A stretch of DNA of 64,000 nt from JALYUM01 sp036688685 (GCF_036688685.1 NZ_JAQQPS010000017.1:91198-155197); one strand, 5' to 3'; shown: positions 52,743 to 61,625, counted from the stretch's first letter. Made by a program: numbers and translations. The notes: a model not told the origin generated them from the sequence alone.

Positions 52743-54527
52743 TCAGAACATCCGTTTCACGGTGGGCGGCAGGCTCGGCGCCGCGCGCGCGTAGATCGAC
52801 ATGTCGACTTCGATGCCGCGCGCCACCAGGTCCTGGATGAAGTCAGGCACGTGGCCAGTCGGCACGAACCGGCCGCGCACCTTGCCTTCCGGCGTAAAAC
52901 CGTCCTGCTCGAAGCGGAAGATATCCTGCATCGAGATGACGTTGTTTTCGATGCCAGTCACTTCGGTAATGTAGGTGACGCGGCGCGTGCCGCACGAAAA
53001 GCGCGTCTGCTGGACGATCAGGTTGACGGCCGAGCAGATCTGCTCGCGGATCGCCTGCATGGGGATATCGAGGCCGCTCATCAGGGTCATCACCTCCAGG
53101 CGCGACAGGCAGTCGCGCGGGTTGTTCGCGTGCGCCGTGGTCAGCGAGCCGTCGTGGCCCGTGTTCATCGCCTGCAGCATGTCGAGCGCTTCGCCGCCGC
53201 GGCACTCGCCGACGACGATGCGGTCCGGCCGCATGCGCAGGCAATTTTTTACCAGGTCGCGGATCGTGATCGCGCCGCGTCCCTCGATGTTGGCAGGGCG
53301 CGCTTCGAGCGATACCAGGTTCGGCTGCGACAGCTGCAATTCCGCCGCGTCTTCCACCGTGACGATGCGTTCATCGTCGGGAATGAAATTCGACAGCACG
53401 TTGAGGAGGGTGGTTTTGCCGGAGCCGGTACCGCCCGAGATGACAATGTTGGCGCGCATTTCGACTGCCACGCGCAGGAATGCCACCATGGCCGGGTCGA
53501 TGGCGCCGAAGCGCGTCAGGTCATCCGCCGTGAGCTTCTTGCGCGCGAATTTCCGGATCGTGATACTCGGTCCCTTGATGGCCAGCGGCGGGATGATGGC
53601 GTTTACGCGCGAACCGTCTTTCAGGCGCGCGTCGACCATCGGCGAGCTTTCATCGATGCGCCGGCCCAGTGGCGAGACGATGCGCTCGATCGCGGCCAGC
53701 ACCGACGCATCGTTGGAAAACGACACGGACGAACGCGTCAACTGGCCATCGCGTTCGATAAAAATATCGTTGTGGCGGTTGACCATGATCTCGGTGACGG
53801 AGTCGTCGTTGAGGAGCGCCTCTAGCGGGCCCAGCCCCACCACCTCGTTGAGCACCACGTCGCGCAGCATGCTGCGCCAGTAGCGCATGGCGCGGAAGGC
53901 CGGGTCGGTTTCGATGATTTCGTCGATAATTTTATGGACTGTTTCGCGCAGTTCGCTGTCGCCCATGCGCGAGACGTTCACGCGGCGCAGGTCCATGGCG
54001 CCGATGAGTTTCTTATGCAGTGCGCCGCGCGCGGCGATCCCGTCCGGCAGTTCGAGCGGATTGGGGCCGGCTTCTTCGGCCGACAGGCGCGCCGCGCGGC
54101 GCCGTTCCAGGCCGTCCGGCGCGCCTTGTGCCACAACCACGCGGGACCCTGGCGCACCTGGTGGTGGTGCTTCCGCTTCCGGCACCGCCGCCAGTGGCGC
54201 CTCCCTGGCGAGCGGTTTTTGCTGCACCTGGACCGGGTCGACAAAGTTGACACGCACGATGTAGTCGGACAGTTCGATCACATCGGTGCTGGACACCGGG
54301 CCGTATTCGTTGACCGCCGTGCCGTTCACCTTCACCGGCGCCAGGCCGCCGCCGTCGGTCAGAAACACTTCGCCGTTGCGCACGCTGAACTGCAACTGGC
54401 GCCGGCCGACGCGCCAGCCCTGCAGCATCAGCAGCGTGCCCTCGTCCTTGCCGAGGAAGCATTCGTCGCCCTCGGCGTTGAATTCGCCTTCGGCCACACC
54501 GCGCCGGACCACATGGACTCGTATCAT
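52743..54527 (-). CDS. tadA: Tad pilus assembly ATPase TadA/CpaF with N-terminal FHA domain
   Basis: The 594-residue protein has an N-terminal FHA-like domain (about 1-95; MLQGWRVGRRQLQFSVRNGE, then VKVNGTAVNEYG), an Ala/Pro-rich linker (about 105-150) and a CpaF-type secretion ATPase (about 175-570): NDDSVTEIMVNRHNDIFIER, Walker A ISGGTGSGKTTLLN (about 361-374), IVTVEDAAELQLSQPN (Asp box), VGECRGGEALDMLQAM (Walker B region) and TAHANNPRDCLSRLE (His box). It powers Flp pilus assembly. FHA domains bind phosphothreonine, so the pilus motor may be under Ser/Thr-kinase control. The ATG at 54527 is chosen for AAGGAGATTGCG; the frame is open upstream inside the secretin gene. Confidence 0.94.
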   Translation of the reverse strand: MIRVHVVRRGVAEGEFNAEGDECFLGKDEGTLLMLQGWRVGRRQLQFSVRNGEVFLTDGGGLAPVKVNGTAVNEYGPVSSTDVIELSDYIVRVNFVDPVQVQQKPLAREAPLAAVPEAEAPPPGAPGSRVVVAQGAPDGLERRRAARLSAEEAGPNPLELPDGIAARGALHKKLIGAMDLRRVNVSRMGDSELRETVHKIIDEIIETDPAFRAMRYWRSMLRDVVLNEVVGLGPLEALLNDDSVTEIMVNRHNDIFIERDGQLTRSSVSFSNDASVLAAIERIVSPLGRRIDESSPMVDARLKDGSRVNAIIPPLAIKGPSITIRKFARKKLTADDLTRFGAIDPAMVAFLRVAVEMRANIVISGGTGSGKTTLLNVLSNFIPDDERIVTVEDAAELQLSQPNLVSLEARPANIEGRGAITIRDLVKNCLRMRPDRIVVGECRGGEALDMLQAMNTGHDGSLTTAHANNPRDCLSRLEVMTLMSGLDIPMQAIREQICSAVNLIVQQTRFSCGTRRVTYITEVTGIENNVISMQDIFRFEQDGFTPEGKVRGRFVPTGHVPDFIQDLVARGIEVDMSIYARAAPSLPPTVKRMF

Positions 54528-54537
54528 CGCAATCTCC

Positions 54538-56106
54538 TTATTCTGTGCGGTTGTGCAGCGGGGCGGACGGCGGCGCAAGCGGCACAGCGGCGGGGGCGGT
54601 GCGCACCTTGTCCTCGAACTGGCGCTTCTGTTCGAGGCCGCGCGCGCGCAGCTGGCCTGCCAGGCCGTCGCCGGCGGCGATGATTTCGGCCTCGACGAAC
54701 ACCACCAGTTCGGTCTTGCGGTTACGGAAATCGTCGGACCGGAACAGGCGGCCGAAAATCGGAATGCGCGACAGGCCCGGCACACGGTCGATGGCGCTCG
54801 ACAACTCACTGTTGACGAGGCCCGACAGCGCCACCACTTCGCCCGGTTTGATCGAAATTTCCGTCGAGGTGTTGCGGGTGATGAAGCCGGGGATGCCGTT
54901 GACCGTGACGGCCGGATCGATCTGCGACAGTTCCGTCGACAGTTTCGCCGTGATGGTGTTGGTGGAATCGAGCGTCGGTTCGACCGCGAACATGATCCCG
55001 TACGGTTTGAATTCCACCGTGGTGGCGCCGAACGCGCCGGCCAGCGGGATCGGCACCTCACCGCCCACCTGCAGCCGCGCCTTGCCGCCGTTTTTGGCCG
55101 TCAGTTCCGGCGACGCCAGCACGCGCGCGTCGCCGTCTGAGACGCCCAGGTTGATGCGTGACGCAATCGTCGTGGCCAGGCCGAAGAACACCCCGCCGGT
55201 ACTGCCATTGCGGGTGATGAAGCCGGGATTGGGGTCGAGCAGGCTGTTGTCGTTTTGCGGCGGCGGAATGTTGGCGTAGATGCCGCTGTTGCGGGCCACG
55301 CCGGCCACGCCCAGTACGGGGCCGGTGGCCGCCTTGTCCCAGTTGATGCCGATCTGTTCGAGCAGCGCCTTTTTTACTTCGACAAAGGTCAGGCGGAACA
55401 GCACCTGGCGCGCCAGCGCGCTGCCTTGCTCTTCCGTGATGTTGTTGATCACGTTCGGCAGGTCGGCAATCACGGCGTTCAGCTTGCTCAGCACTTCCCT
55501 GTGCGCCATGCCCGACAGGATCAGGTCGGGGCCGACCTGGGTGACCACGATGTTGGTGTCCTTGCCGATCAGCGCATCAAGCTTGGTGCGGATGTTGGCC
55601 ATGTTCTTGCTCAGCACCTGCAAGCGGTAGCTGTACACGTTGGCGCCGCTCCAGACCATCAGGCTGGTCTCGCCCACCTTCTCCGCGATCAACAGCAGGT
55701 TCGGTTCGACCGAGGTGGTGCTGACGATGGTGCCGTTGCCGAGCGCCACACGAATGATCTTGCCGCTGACCGGCAGCAGTTTGATGTCGCCGATGGCCAT
55801 CGTCAGTGGCTGCGTCGGCGCGTACGCCGGCTCCACCCTGGCCGCGACCGGGGCGACGACGAGCGTCGAGGGAACGCGCCGTACCACTTTGCGCACGCGC
55901 GCACTGGGCGCGGGCGTGCAATTGGTGGGGGCTGGCTGTGTCACGCAGGCGGGCGGCGCCGCCTGTGCACCGATGGGTGGCTGCGCATAAAGGTCGTCGG
56001 CGTGGGCAAGCGGCAGCGCAAGAAAGGTCATGAGAATCAGGCAGAACGAGAAGCGGGAAGGTTGGTTTGGGTTCGCTGCAAAGTTTTTCATGTAAGGATC
56101 GGCCAT
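54538..56106 (-). CDS. cpaC: Tad pilus outer-membrane secretin (RcpA/CpaC)
   Basis: The 522-residue protein has a signal peptide (about 15-36, ending LAHA), the pilus-formation N domain (about 95-170; LTMAIGDIKLLPVSGKIIRV, VGETSLMVWSG), a BON-like part (about 170-250) and the secretin domain (about 290-470; VRLTFVEV-type FRLTFVEVKKALLEQIGI, LASPELTAKNGGKARLQVGG, VPGLSRIPIFGRLFRSDDF). It forms the outer-membrane channel of the pilus. Start ATG at 56106; another Met five codons on is possible. No clear ribosome site at either. Confidence 0.93.
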   Translation of the reverse strand: MADPYMKNFAANPNQPSRFSFCLILMTFLALPLAHADDLYAQPPIGAQAAPPACVTQPAPTNCTPAPSARVRKVVRRVPSTLVVAPVAARVEPAYAPTQPLTMAIGDIKLLPVSGKIIRVALGNGTIVSTTSVEPNLLLIAEKVGETSLMVWSGANVYSYRLQVLSKNMANIRTKLDALIGKDTNIVVTQVGPDLILSGMAHREVLSKLNAVIADLPNVINNITEEQGSALARQVLFRLTFVEVKKALLEQIGINWDKAATGPVLGVAGVARNSGIYANIPPPQNDNSLLDPNPGFITRNGSTGGVFFGLATTIASRINLGVSDGDARVLASPELTAKNGGKARLQVGGEVPIPLAGAFGATTVEFKPYGIMFAVEPTLDSTNTITAKLSTELSQIDPAVTVNGIPGFITRNTSTEISIKPGEVVALSGLVNSELSSAIDRVPGLSRIPIFGRLFRSDDFRNRKTELVVFVEAEIIAAGDGLAGQLRARGLEQKRQFEDKVRTAPAAVPLAPPSAPLHNRTE

Positions 56107-56126
56107 TTTATTGTTGTAGGAGGGGA

Positions 56127-57185
56127 TCAGTTCTTGTCGAACGCGGTGATATTGCTGCGCGGCGCCATCGGCACCGTTACCGTCATGTTCTGCTTGTCGG
56201 GCGCTGGCGGCGCGGGGACCGGCGTGGCGGCTGCCTGGCGCGCGGCCTTGGCCAGTTCCTGCGACGGCGGCAGCGCCATTTGCGAGACCAGGTTGCTCCT
56301 GCCGCCGACGATGAATTCGATTCCGCCGTCGCGCGCTTTGGGCGAATTGGGCAGCAGGTCGCTGGCGCGCAGGGCCGCCATCTGGATTGGCGCGCGGTCC
56401 GTGGTGCCGCGTAGCGTGACGCGGAATGAGCCCATGCGCTGGCCGACGATCAGGCGCGCCGCCTCGGCCGGGCTGACCAGTACCGTCACGGTGTCGTAGC
56501 CGCGCTCCTTGCCCGGCACATCGCCAGGACGTGCCATCTTGGCCGCCTGCGCATCGTTTACTTTGGTGATGTCCTGGAACTCCGCACCCGTGGCCAGCAC
56601 CACCAGGTCCTGCATGTAGATGCTGGCCTGGGCGTCGGACGCGTCGCTGTCGTCTGCGGACTCCTCCCGGCGCGGCGCTTTGCTGACCAAAAACACGTCG
56701 ATGTGGTGGTTCGGGCGCAGCGTCTGGGAAATCGAGTTGAGGTTGTCAATTTCGATGGTCAGCGCGCGCTGGCCGGCCGGCAGGATGGCGGCCACGTCGC
56801 GCACTTCCGGCGCGGTCAGGTCGGTCAGGCGGACCGGGCGGCCGTGCAGCACCGGCCGTGCCAGCTTGATGCCTTCGAGCGAAGGGAAGTCGGCGGCCAG
56901 GATGGTGTCAGGATAGACCAGGTCGGCGTCGATCGGGCGCGCGACGAAATTGTTCAGGTTCAGCACGGTGCCCGCCTGCGCATCGATTTTCGGGACAGCG
57001 ACGGTGACCTGTGGCGTACTCTGTCGCGCGCCCTTGGCGGCAATTTCTTGCTTGATGGTTTCTTCGCGCCGCTGCAAATAATGGTACGCAATCCAGGCGA
57101 CGGCTGCGGCCATCACGGCCGCAAAGACCAGGAGCGCGATCGGGCTTTTGAGTTGGGCGATTCTTGCAGCGGAAATGTTGGCCAT
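56127..57185 (-). CDS. cpaB: Tad pilus protein CpaB/RcpC
   Basis: The 352-residue protein has one N-terminal TM (about 16-37), the SAF-type domain (about 58-130; VPKIDAQAGTVLNLNNFVAR, RPVLHGRPVRLTDLT) and the RcpC domain (about 135-260; AILPAGQRALTIEIDNLNSI, NHHIDVFLVSK, TVTVLVSPAEAARLIVGQRM). CpaB sits in the periplasm beside the secretin. 16 bases upstream ends the small pilin-like gene. Confidence 0.92.
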   Translation of the reverse strand: MANISAARIAQLKSPIALLVFAAVMAAAVAWIAYHYLQRREETIKQEIAAKGARQSTPQVTVAVPKIDAQAGTVLNLNNFVARPIDADLVYPDTILAADFPSLEGIKLARPVLHGRPVRLTDLTAPEVRDVAAILPAGQRALTIEIDNLNSISQTLRPNHHIDVFLVSKAPRREESADDSDASDAQASIYMQDLVVLATGAEFQDITKVNDAQAAKMARPGDVPGKERGYDTVTVLVSPAEAARLIVGQRMGSFRVTLRGTTDRAPIQMAALRASDLLPNSPKARDGGIEFIVGGRSNLVSQMALPPSQELAKAARQAAATPVPAPPAPDKQNMTVTVPMAPRSNITAFDKN

Positions 57186-57201
57186 ATTGCGCGGTTCTCT
57201 T

Positions 57202-57381
57202 TCACGAAGTAACGGAAATGACGTACGAGTACGCCTTGAAAAAATTCTTGATCGCGTCGAGCAGCTCCTGGACCGGTTGCGGGCCGAGCGCCACGGTCAC
57301 CAGGATGATCACGCAGAACACGCCCACGACCAGGTATTCGGTCATGGCCTGGCCGCGCCGGTGGTGCAGTGGGGCGCGCAT
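57202..57381 (-). CDS. Small pilin-like membrane protein of the Tad locus
   Basis: The 59-residue product has a basic leader (MRAPLHHRRG), QAMTEYLVVGVFCVIILVTV and a short amphipathic end. G-QAMTEY keeps the Gly, Glu+5, Tyr+6 pattern cut by Tad prepilin peptidases, and the size fits a minor Flp pilin. Its ATG overlaps the stop of the preceding gene (ATGA). Confidence 0.8.
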   Translation of the reverse strand: MRAPLHHRRGQAMTEYLVVGVFCVIILVTVALGPQPVQELLDAIKNFFKAYSYVISVTS

Positions 57382-58067
57382 CACAGCTCGGTTGCCACGT
57401 TGACGATGATTTTGGCGCCGTTGTCGTGAACGATGACGACCTCGACGCGCTCGCGCCCGCGCTGGGCGCTGACCGTGGCGTGCTTGAGTGTGTGATCGGC
57501 GCCCATGCCTGACATGGCGCGCACGCCCGACCAGCGGTCCTGTTCCAGGCGCTGCTTGTAAAAGCTGGCCAGTTGGGCGACGCTCTGGCCCGTGGCGAGC
57601 ACCGTCGTGCTGCCCCGGCGGCCGTCGTCGTCGCTGAGCACGTGCGACAACACTTTGGCGCCGCCGGGCAGTTCCAGCTGCGGCAGGCGCGTGGCCTTGA
57701 CCTTGGCGAAGTGGTTGACGGCCAGATAGCCAAATGCGCCGCCCTGGTCGTTCAATTGGAGCGTGGTCAGGCATTTTTCGCTCAGCGCGGAGACCACTTG
57801 CCAGCCCTGCGCTGCATTGCGCTTGACGTCGAAACCTGCTTCGCGCCATTCCTTCTCCATCCGCGCGAGCAGCGTGGCGCTGTTCTCGCGCGACGACACC
57901 TGCAAAATGGCCACATCCATCCCGCTCACTGCCACCGATTCGGCCACGGAGACGGCACGCATTGCGGCGGGAACTTTTTCCGGACAGGCGCTTGCGGCGG
58001 ACGGCGCGCCGAGGAGGGCGCACAGCGCGGCCAGGCCGCAGCAGGAAGTCAGGCGCGGGAATCTCAT
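57381..58067 (-). CDS. Hypothetical secreted protein of the Tad locus
   Basis: The 228-residue product has a signal peptide (MRFPRLTSCCGLAALCALLG, cleavage after ASA) and no family I recognise. The mature part shows two similar halves of the type DVAILQVSSRENSATLLARM and TTVLATGQSVAQLASFYKQR / RVEVVIVHDNGAKIIVNVAT, suggesting two alpha/beta repeats. The ATG at 58067 overlaps the upstream stop (ATGA). Position in the operon suggests a periplasmic accessory of pilus assembly. Confidence 0.75.
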   Translation of the reverse strand: MRFPRLTSCCGLAALCALLGAPSAASACPEKVPAAMRAVSVAESVAVSGMDVAILQVSSRENSATLLARMEKEWREAGFDVKRNAAQGWQVVSALSEKCLTTLQLNDQGGAFGYLAVNHFAKVKATRLPQLELPGGAKVLSHVLSDDDGRRGSTTVLATGQSVAQLASFYKQRLEQDRWSGVRAMSGMGADHTLKHATVSAQRGRERVEVVIVHDNGAKIIVNVATEL

Positions 58068-58903
58068 CGCAGGCGGTCTCCGGGGACGACGTCCGGCGCA
58101 ACCTTGCCCAGTTCGGACTCGGGGGCAGTCAGCACCCACGGCCGCATGCCCAGAATGACGGCTTCGCCTGCATAGTGGCCCATACCCTTGGCCATCGGGA
58201 CGGTTTCGGCCACCATTTTTTCGGTCGCGCCGGACCCGTTGGCGTACCAGGTGTTCGACAGGATGGCGCCCGTGGCGCTGAAATCGAGTCCGTTCCACGG
58301 CCCTTTCCACACGTCGGCGCGTGGCCACAGGCGCTGATAGGCTGTGCTGTTTTTCGCCATTTCCTTGAAGCTGACCTCGGCGACCGCGAACGTATCGCGC
58401 GGGACCGGCGGCGCCATCGAACCGGTTACACCGGGAATTGACAGCGCGCCCAGTGCTTCGACGGCCTTGCTGGTCAGGTCGGTCGACAGGCTGGTGCGCG
58501 TGAGGGTGCTGGACTGTTGCTCATAGCGGCTCATGTAGGCGACGTTCGCGTTGTCGCGCCACATCGGGTCGATGCCATTGGCAAAGGTGGTGGCGGCGCG
58601 GTCGGTGTCCTTGATGACGGTTTGCGCTTGCGAACGGTCGTTGATGATGCGCACGCCGATTTCATGGCCAATTTCGGCGGCGGTTTTCTGGTTGCTGCCG
58701 TTGATCGTGTCGAACTGGGTGCCGCCGTCGTCGTACCAGACCGTGCGTTCCCAGGCGCTGTAGCGCGCCGCCATTTGGGTGGTGTGCTGCACGTCGCTGA
58801 ACTTGGCCAGCACGACGATGGCAAGGAACAGTGGCAACAGGAAAAACAGCGCCGCCACCAGGAATTCGACCATGGCCTGGCCCTGCTGACGACGCGCCAT
58901 CAT
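58064..58903 (-). CDS. TadE/TadG-like pseudopilin
   Basis: The 279-residue protein starts MMARRQQGQAMVEFLVAALF: Gly, QAMVEF with Glu at +5, then a hydrophobic helix (about 12-34), as in TadE-type pseudopilins. The large periplasmic part (about 40-279) is not assigned. Overlaps with the genes on both sides by four bases. Confidence 0.85.
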   Translation of the reverse strand: MMARRQQGQAMVEFLVAALFFLLPLFLAIVVLAKFSDVQHTTQMAARYSAWERTVWYDDGGTQFDTINGSNQKTAAEIGHEIGVRIINDRSQAQTVIKDTDRAATTFANGIDPMWRDNANVAYMSRYEQQSSTLTRTSLSTDLTSKAVEALGALSIPGVTGSMAPPVPRDTFAVAEVSFKEMAKNSTAYQRLWPRADVWKGPWNGLDFSATGAILSNTWYANGSGATEKMVAETVPMAKGMGHYAGEAVILGMRPWVLTAPESELGKVAPDVVPGDRLR

Positions 58904-60426
58904 GGCGCCACCACCGAGGCAGCCAGCGCGGCCGGGGGATTTTCTACCAGCTGCGCTTGCCAGTACGGATTGAACAGGTTGGCCATCTCGGTGCGCTTAT
59001 CGGCGCGCTGCCAGCCGGCGCGGTTGAAGGCGGATGTGTCTTTGCTTGCGCGGAAAAAGTACGCGGCGCCGGACGCCAGCGCCCGCAGCGTGTCGCCCTT
59101 CAACGCTTCGTCCGCCCTGACCACGCTGGCGCCGGCGCCGAGCACTTTGCTCGAGGTGCGGATGGTGCTGCCCTCGTGGCGTACTTCGATGGTGAACGGT
59201 CGCTGCGCGCCATTCAAGTCGGCACTCTGGTTGGCGGGCGTCGCGGCGGTATCGGCCACGTCGCGGTAATAGTCCTGCAGGCCGCCGTTGGCGTCCATGC
59301 TGGCGCCCGGGCCGCGGCGGTAGCGCGCATTCGCGGGAATCGCGGCCAGGCCATTCAGGGCGCCGCCGTAGTTGCGGGTTTCGGACGGATTCCCGGCAAA
59401 GCCGGTGCGCGAGCCATAGCGACCTGCGCGTCCGGCCAGCGCACCGGCCGACCCACCGGGGCCGTCCTGCGGCAGCAGGTAGAAGAAGGGTATCAGGAGT
59501 TCCGTTTCGCAGATGACGACGCCGGCGCCTTGGGTGGCGTCGAGCGCCATCCAGCGCTTCTGGTTCGCGCTCAGGATGGTGCCGCCATCGTGGTGGAAAC
59601 CATACAGGGTAAAAATCGGGATGGACGGCGGCGGACAGGCAATTTCCGTGGGCAGGGACTCCCAGCTGGCCACCAGCGTATTGCCGCGCTTGCGCACCAG
59701 TTCGTCGGTCGACTCGCGGTTGACAACGACGTTGGCAAAGCGGTCGGCCTGCGGGGTGGCGTCATTGGCGTGCTGGCGCGTGGTGTAGCTGGCCCATTCC
59801 TTGATCTGGTTGGCCGTGTAGGCGGTCTGAAAGGACAACATGCTGATGCCAGCATTGGGGTCGTTGCGCTTGACCACCTGGTTGGCCACCAGTGCCACGT
59901 TCACGGCTGTGGCGTCGTGGTGGGCTTCCTGCGCCAGCTGCATGATGGCGATCAGTTTGTCGAGTGCGATGACCGCGGTGGGTGCCACCGCATCGTAGGC
60001 GGCGGCCAGCGGTTCGATGGGCAGGGCACTGGCGATCGTCCAGGGAATTCTGCCAATGCTGTAGGGAATGGTGTCGGCCGCGACGGTATGGGCGGTGCCT
60101 TTCATCCGCCGGTGGGTGGCGGCGGCATCGTCGACATAGGATTTCAGGCTCACCAACTGCGCGACGGAAACCTGGTTGGCCACCATGGCGCGGTTGGTAT
60201 AAGCCGCAAAATTGTGATCGCGCGCCAACAGCACGGCACCACTGTAGGCGCCCGCATCGGCGGCATTCTGCAATTGCGTCTTTGTTGTTGCCAATTTTCC
60301 GCTGTTATATAACACCAGCGACATGACGAGGGCGATGGCAGCGAATAACAGCGTGAATACCAAGGCCTGGCCGCGCTGCGCAGCGCGTACAGGCATGGCA
60401 TTGCGTCGTTTATCGGGATGATTCAT
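58900..60426 (-). CDS. TadG-like pilus assembly protein
   Basis: The 508-residue protein has a short basic leader followed by RGQALVFTLLFAAIALVMSL (helix about 18-42) and TQLQNAADAGAYSGAVLLAR, the TadG/TadE-like N-terminal pattern where NAADAGA is strongly conserved. A vWA domain, present in many TadG proteins, is not evident. The start is uncertain: ATG at 60426 chosen, an upstream TTG (60435) or a later ATG (60396) are alternatives. Confidence 0.82.
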   Translation of the reverse strand: MNHPDKRRNAMPVRAAQRGQALVFTLLFAAIALVMSLVLYNSGKLATTKTQLQNAADAGAYSGAVLLARDHNFAAYTNRAMVANQVSVAQLVSLKSYVDDAAATHRRMKGTAHTVAADTIPYSIGRIPWTIASALPIEPLAAAYDAVAPTAVIALDKLIAIMQLAQEAHHDATAVNVALVANQVVKRNDPNAGISMLSFQTAYTANQIKEWASYTTRQHANDATPQADRFANVVVNRESTDELVRKRGNTLVASWESLPTEIACPPPSIPIFTLYGFHHDGGTILSANQKRWMALDATQGAGVVICETELLIPFFYLLPQDGPGGSAGALAGRAGRYGSRTGFAGNPSETRNYGGALNGLAAIPANARYRRGPGASMDANGGLQDYYRDVADTAATPANQSADLNGAQRPFTIEVRHEGSTIRTSSKVLGAGASVVRADEALKGDTLRALASGAAYFFRASKDTSAFNRAGWQRADKRTEMANLFNPYWQAQLVENPPAALAASVVAP

Positions 60427-60457
60427 GCGCTGCAATCGTCAGGTGAATTGGCGTGGA

Positions 60458-60730
60458 TTACTTGCCGCCTTTTTGGTCATTGTCCTTGTTGTATTCGCCC
60501 ATGCCTTTGGCGACATCGCCACGGCTGGCGGCTGCGGTCGACGAGGTGCCTGCGGCGGTGATCTGGTCTTTACTGTCCTGGCCGGCGACTTCTTTCGATA
60601 GACCCGCGGTCTGGTTACGAATCGTTTTGCCGAACATGCTGTAGACGCCAATGGCGGCAACCGCGATAAGAGCGACGATAATGACGTATTCCATCATTCC
60701 CTGGCCAAGCTGTTTCAGTTTGATTTTCAT
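60458..60730 (-). CDS. Flp-type pilin
   Basis: The 90-residue prepilin has a short leader MKIKLKQLG, then QGMMEYVIIVALIAVAAIGV (Glu+5, Tyr+6 after cleavage at Gly) and a 60-residue Ala/Gly/Asp-rich tail ending in NDQKGGK, longer than in classical Flp pilins. Closely related to the next upstream pilin gene, so the two arose by duplication. AGTCCACTATG-type leader with a GGAGTCCACT ribosome site. Confidence 0.9.
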   Translation of the reverse strand: MKIKLKQLGQGMMEYVIIVALIAVAAIGVYSMFGKTIRNQTAGLSKEVAGQDSKDQITAAGTSSTAAASRGDVAKGMGEYNKDNDQKGGK

Positions 60731-60822
60731 AGTGGACTCCAGAAGTTAAAAAAGTAAAGTGATGCTGCTGCAAGTTCCAGCGGACAAGGCGCCGCCGGAG
60801 ACATTCGGATAAAAGCGGAGAA

Positions 60823-61107
60823 TCAATTCGCTTTCTGATCGTTGGCGTAGTTGTACTGGCCCATTCCGACCTTTTGCGGATCGTTGGCGCGGCCGGCTGC
60901 GGAATTGGCTGCATCGACTGCAATTTCAGTACTTGCCTTCGCGCCGGCTGCTTCCTGGGCCATGCCCGCCGTCTGGACGCGCACGGTGCGGCCGAACGCG
61001 GAATAAATGCCGATGGCAGCAACGGCAATTAGCGCGACGATAATGACGTATTCCATCATTCCCTGGCCGGCGCTGCGGTGTTTGATGCGATGCGGAGTGT
61101 GCAGCAT
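60823..61107 (-). CDS. Flp-type pilin (paralogue, first gene of the Tad operon)
   Basis: The 94-residue prepilin has the leader MLHTPHRIKHRSAG, then QGMMEYVIIVALIAVAAIGI, almost identical to the second pilin, and a tail (about 40-94) with GMGQYNYANDQKAN at the end, matching GMGEYNKDNDQKGG of the other. The start at 61107 is chosen for GATGAGGTTACC before it; three in-frame ATG codons further upstream lack such a site. It is the promoter-proximal gene of the operon. Confidence 0.9.
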   Translation of the reverse strand: MLHTPHRIKHRSAGQGMMEYVIIVALIAVAAIGIYSAFGRTVRVQTAGMAQEAAGAKASTEIAVDAANSAAGRANDPQKVGMGQYNYANDQKAN

Positions 61108-61471
61108 TGGTAACCTCATCAAAAAATTTATACGACCCATTTCTGCATGTGCGTGTTGCTGGTAATTGATTCGGGAACCAGTACGCAATGCAGACATTGA
61201 ATGAGCCGGATTTTAATGCATAAAAAAACGAATAGTGATTTATTGGTCAATAGTGTGTTCCTATCAATATATTAAACGCAGTAAATACAATTTATTTCAT
61301 ATGTCATCTGCATGTAATTGCTGTTTCTGCACGATGTTAATTTTTATTTTTAATAATTTTAATTTAATTGTGGAAATTATTATTTTGTCCGGTGCGCCAT
61401 AGTTGAATCGGTCGCTGGAGAGCTCGCGATGATAAAAAAAAGAAAGGCACCGTGCTGTACAGGTCGCAAAA

Positions 61472-61499
61472 TTGTGAGGCAGGAAAGGAAGTTTATAAT
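61472..61499 (+). promoter_or_regulatory. Sigma-70 type promoter for the VpsR-like activator
   Basis: TTGTGA (61472-61477) and TATAAT (61494-61499) are 16 bases apart; the -10 is a perfect match and the -35 matches at four of six. It predicts a leader of about 220 bases before the activator ATG. Confidence 0.6.
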
Positions 61500-61568
61500 G
61501 AGAAATTATCGCGAAACATCACCGTGAAAATAGTGTTAATCATGCGATTTATTTCGCTTTTATGTCTC

Positions 61569-61625
61569 ATGGATGCAGCACTCCAGATAAATCGGCGTGA
61601 CGGCAGAGCACTTAACTGCATCCAT
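61569..61625 (+). repeat. 10-bp inverted repeat in the leader of the activator gene
   Basis: ATGGATGCAG (61569-61578) and CTGCATCCAT (61616-61625) are perfect reverse complements 37 bases apart. In RNA they could enclose a structured loop; in DNA they could be a pair of operator half-sites. No known riboswitch consensus fits. Confidence 0.55.

Noticed and set aside
61108..61440. Sigma-54 promoter facing the Tad pilin operon
   Set aside because: No GG-N10-GC core in the right orientation was found on the minus strand, so control of the pilus operon by the bEBP could not be supported from promoter sequence.
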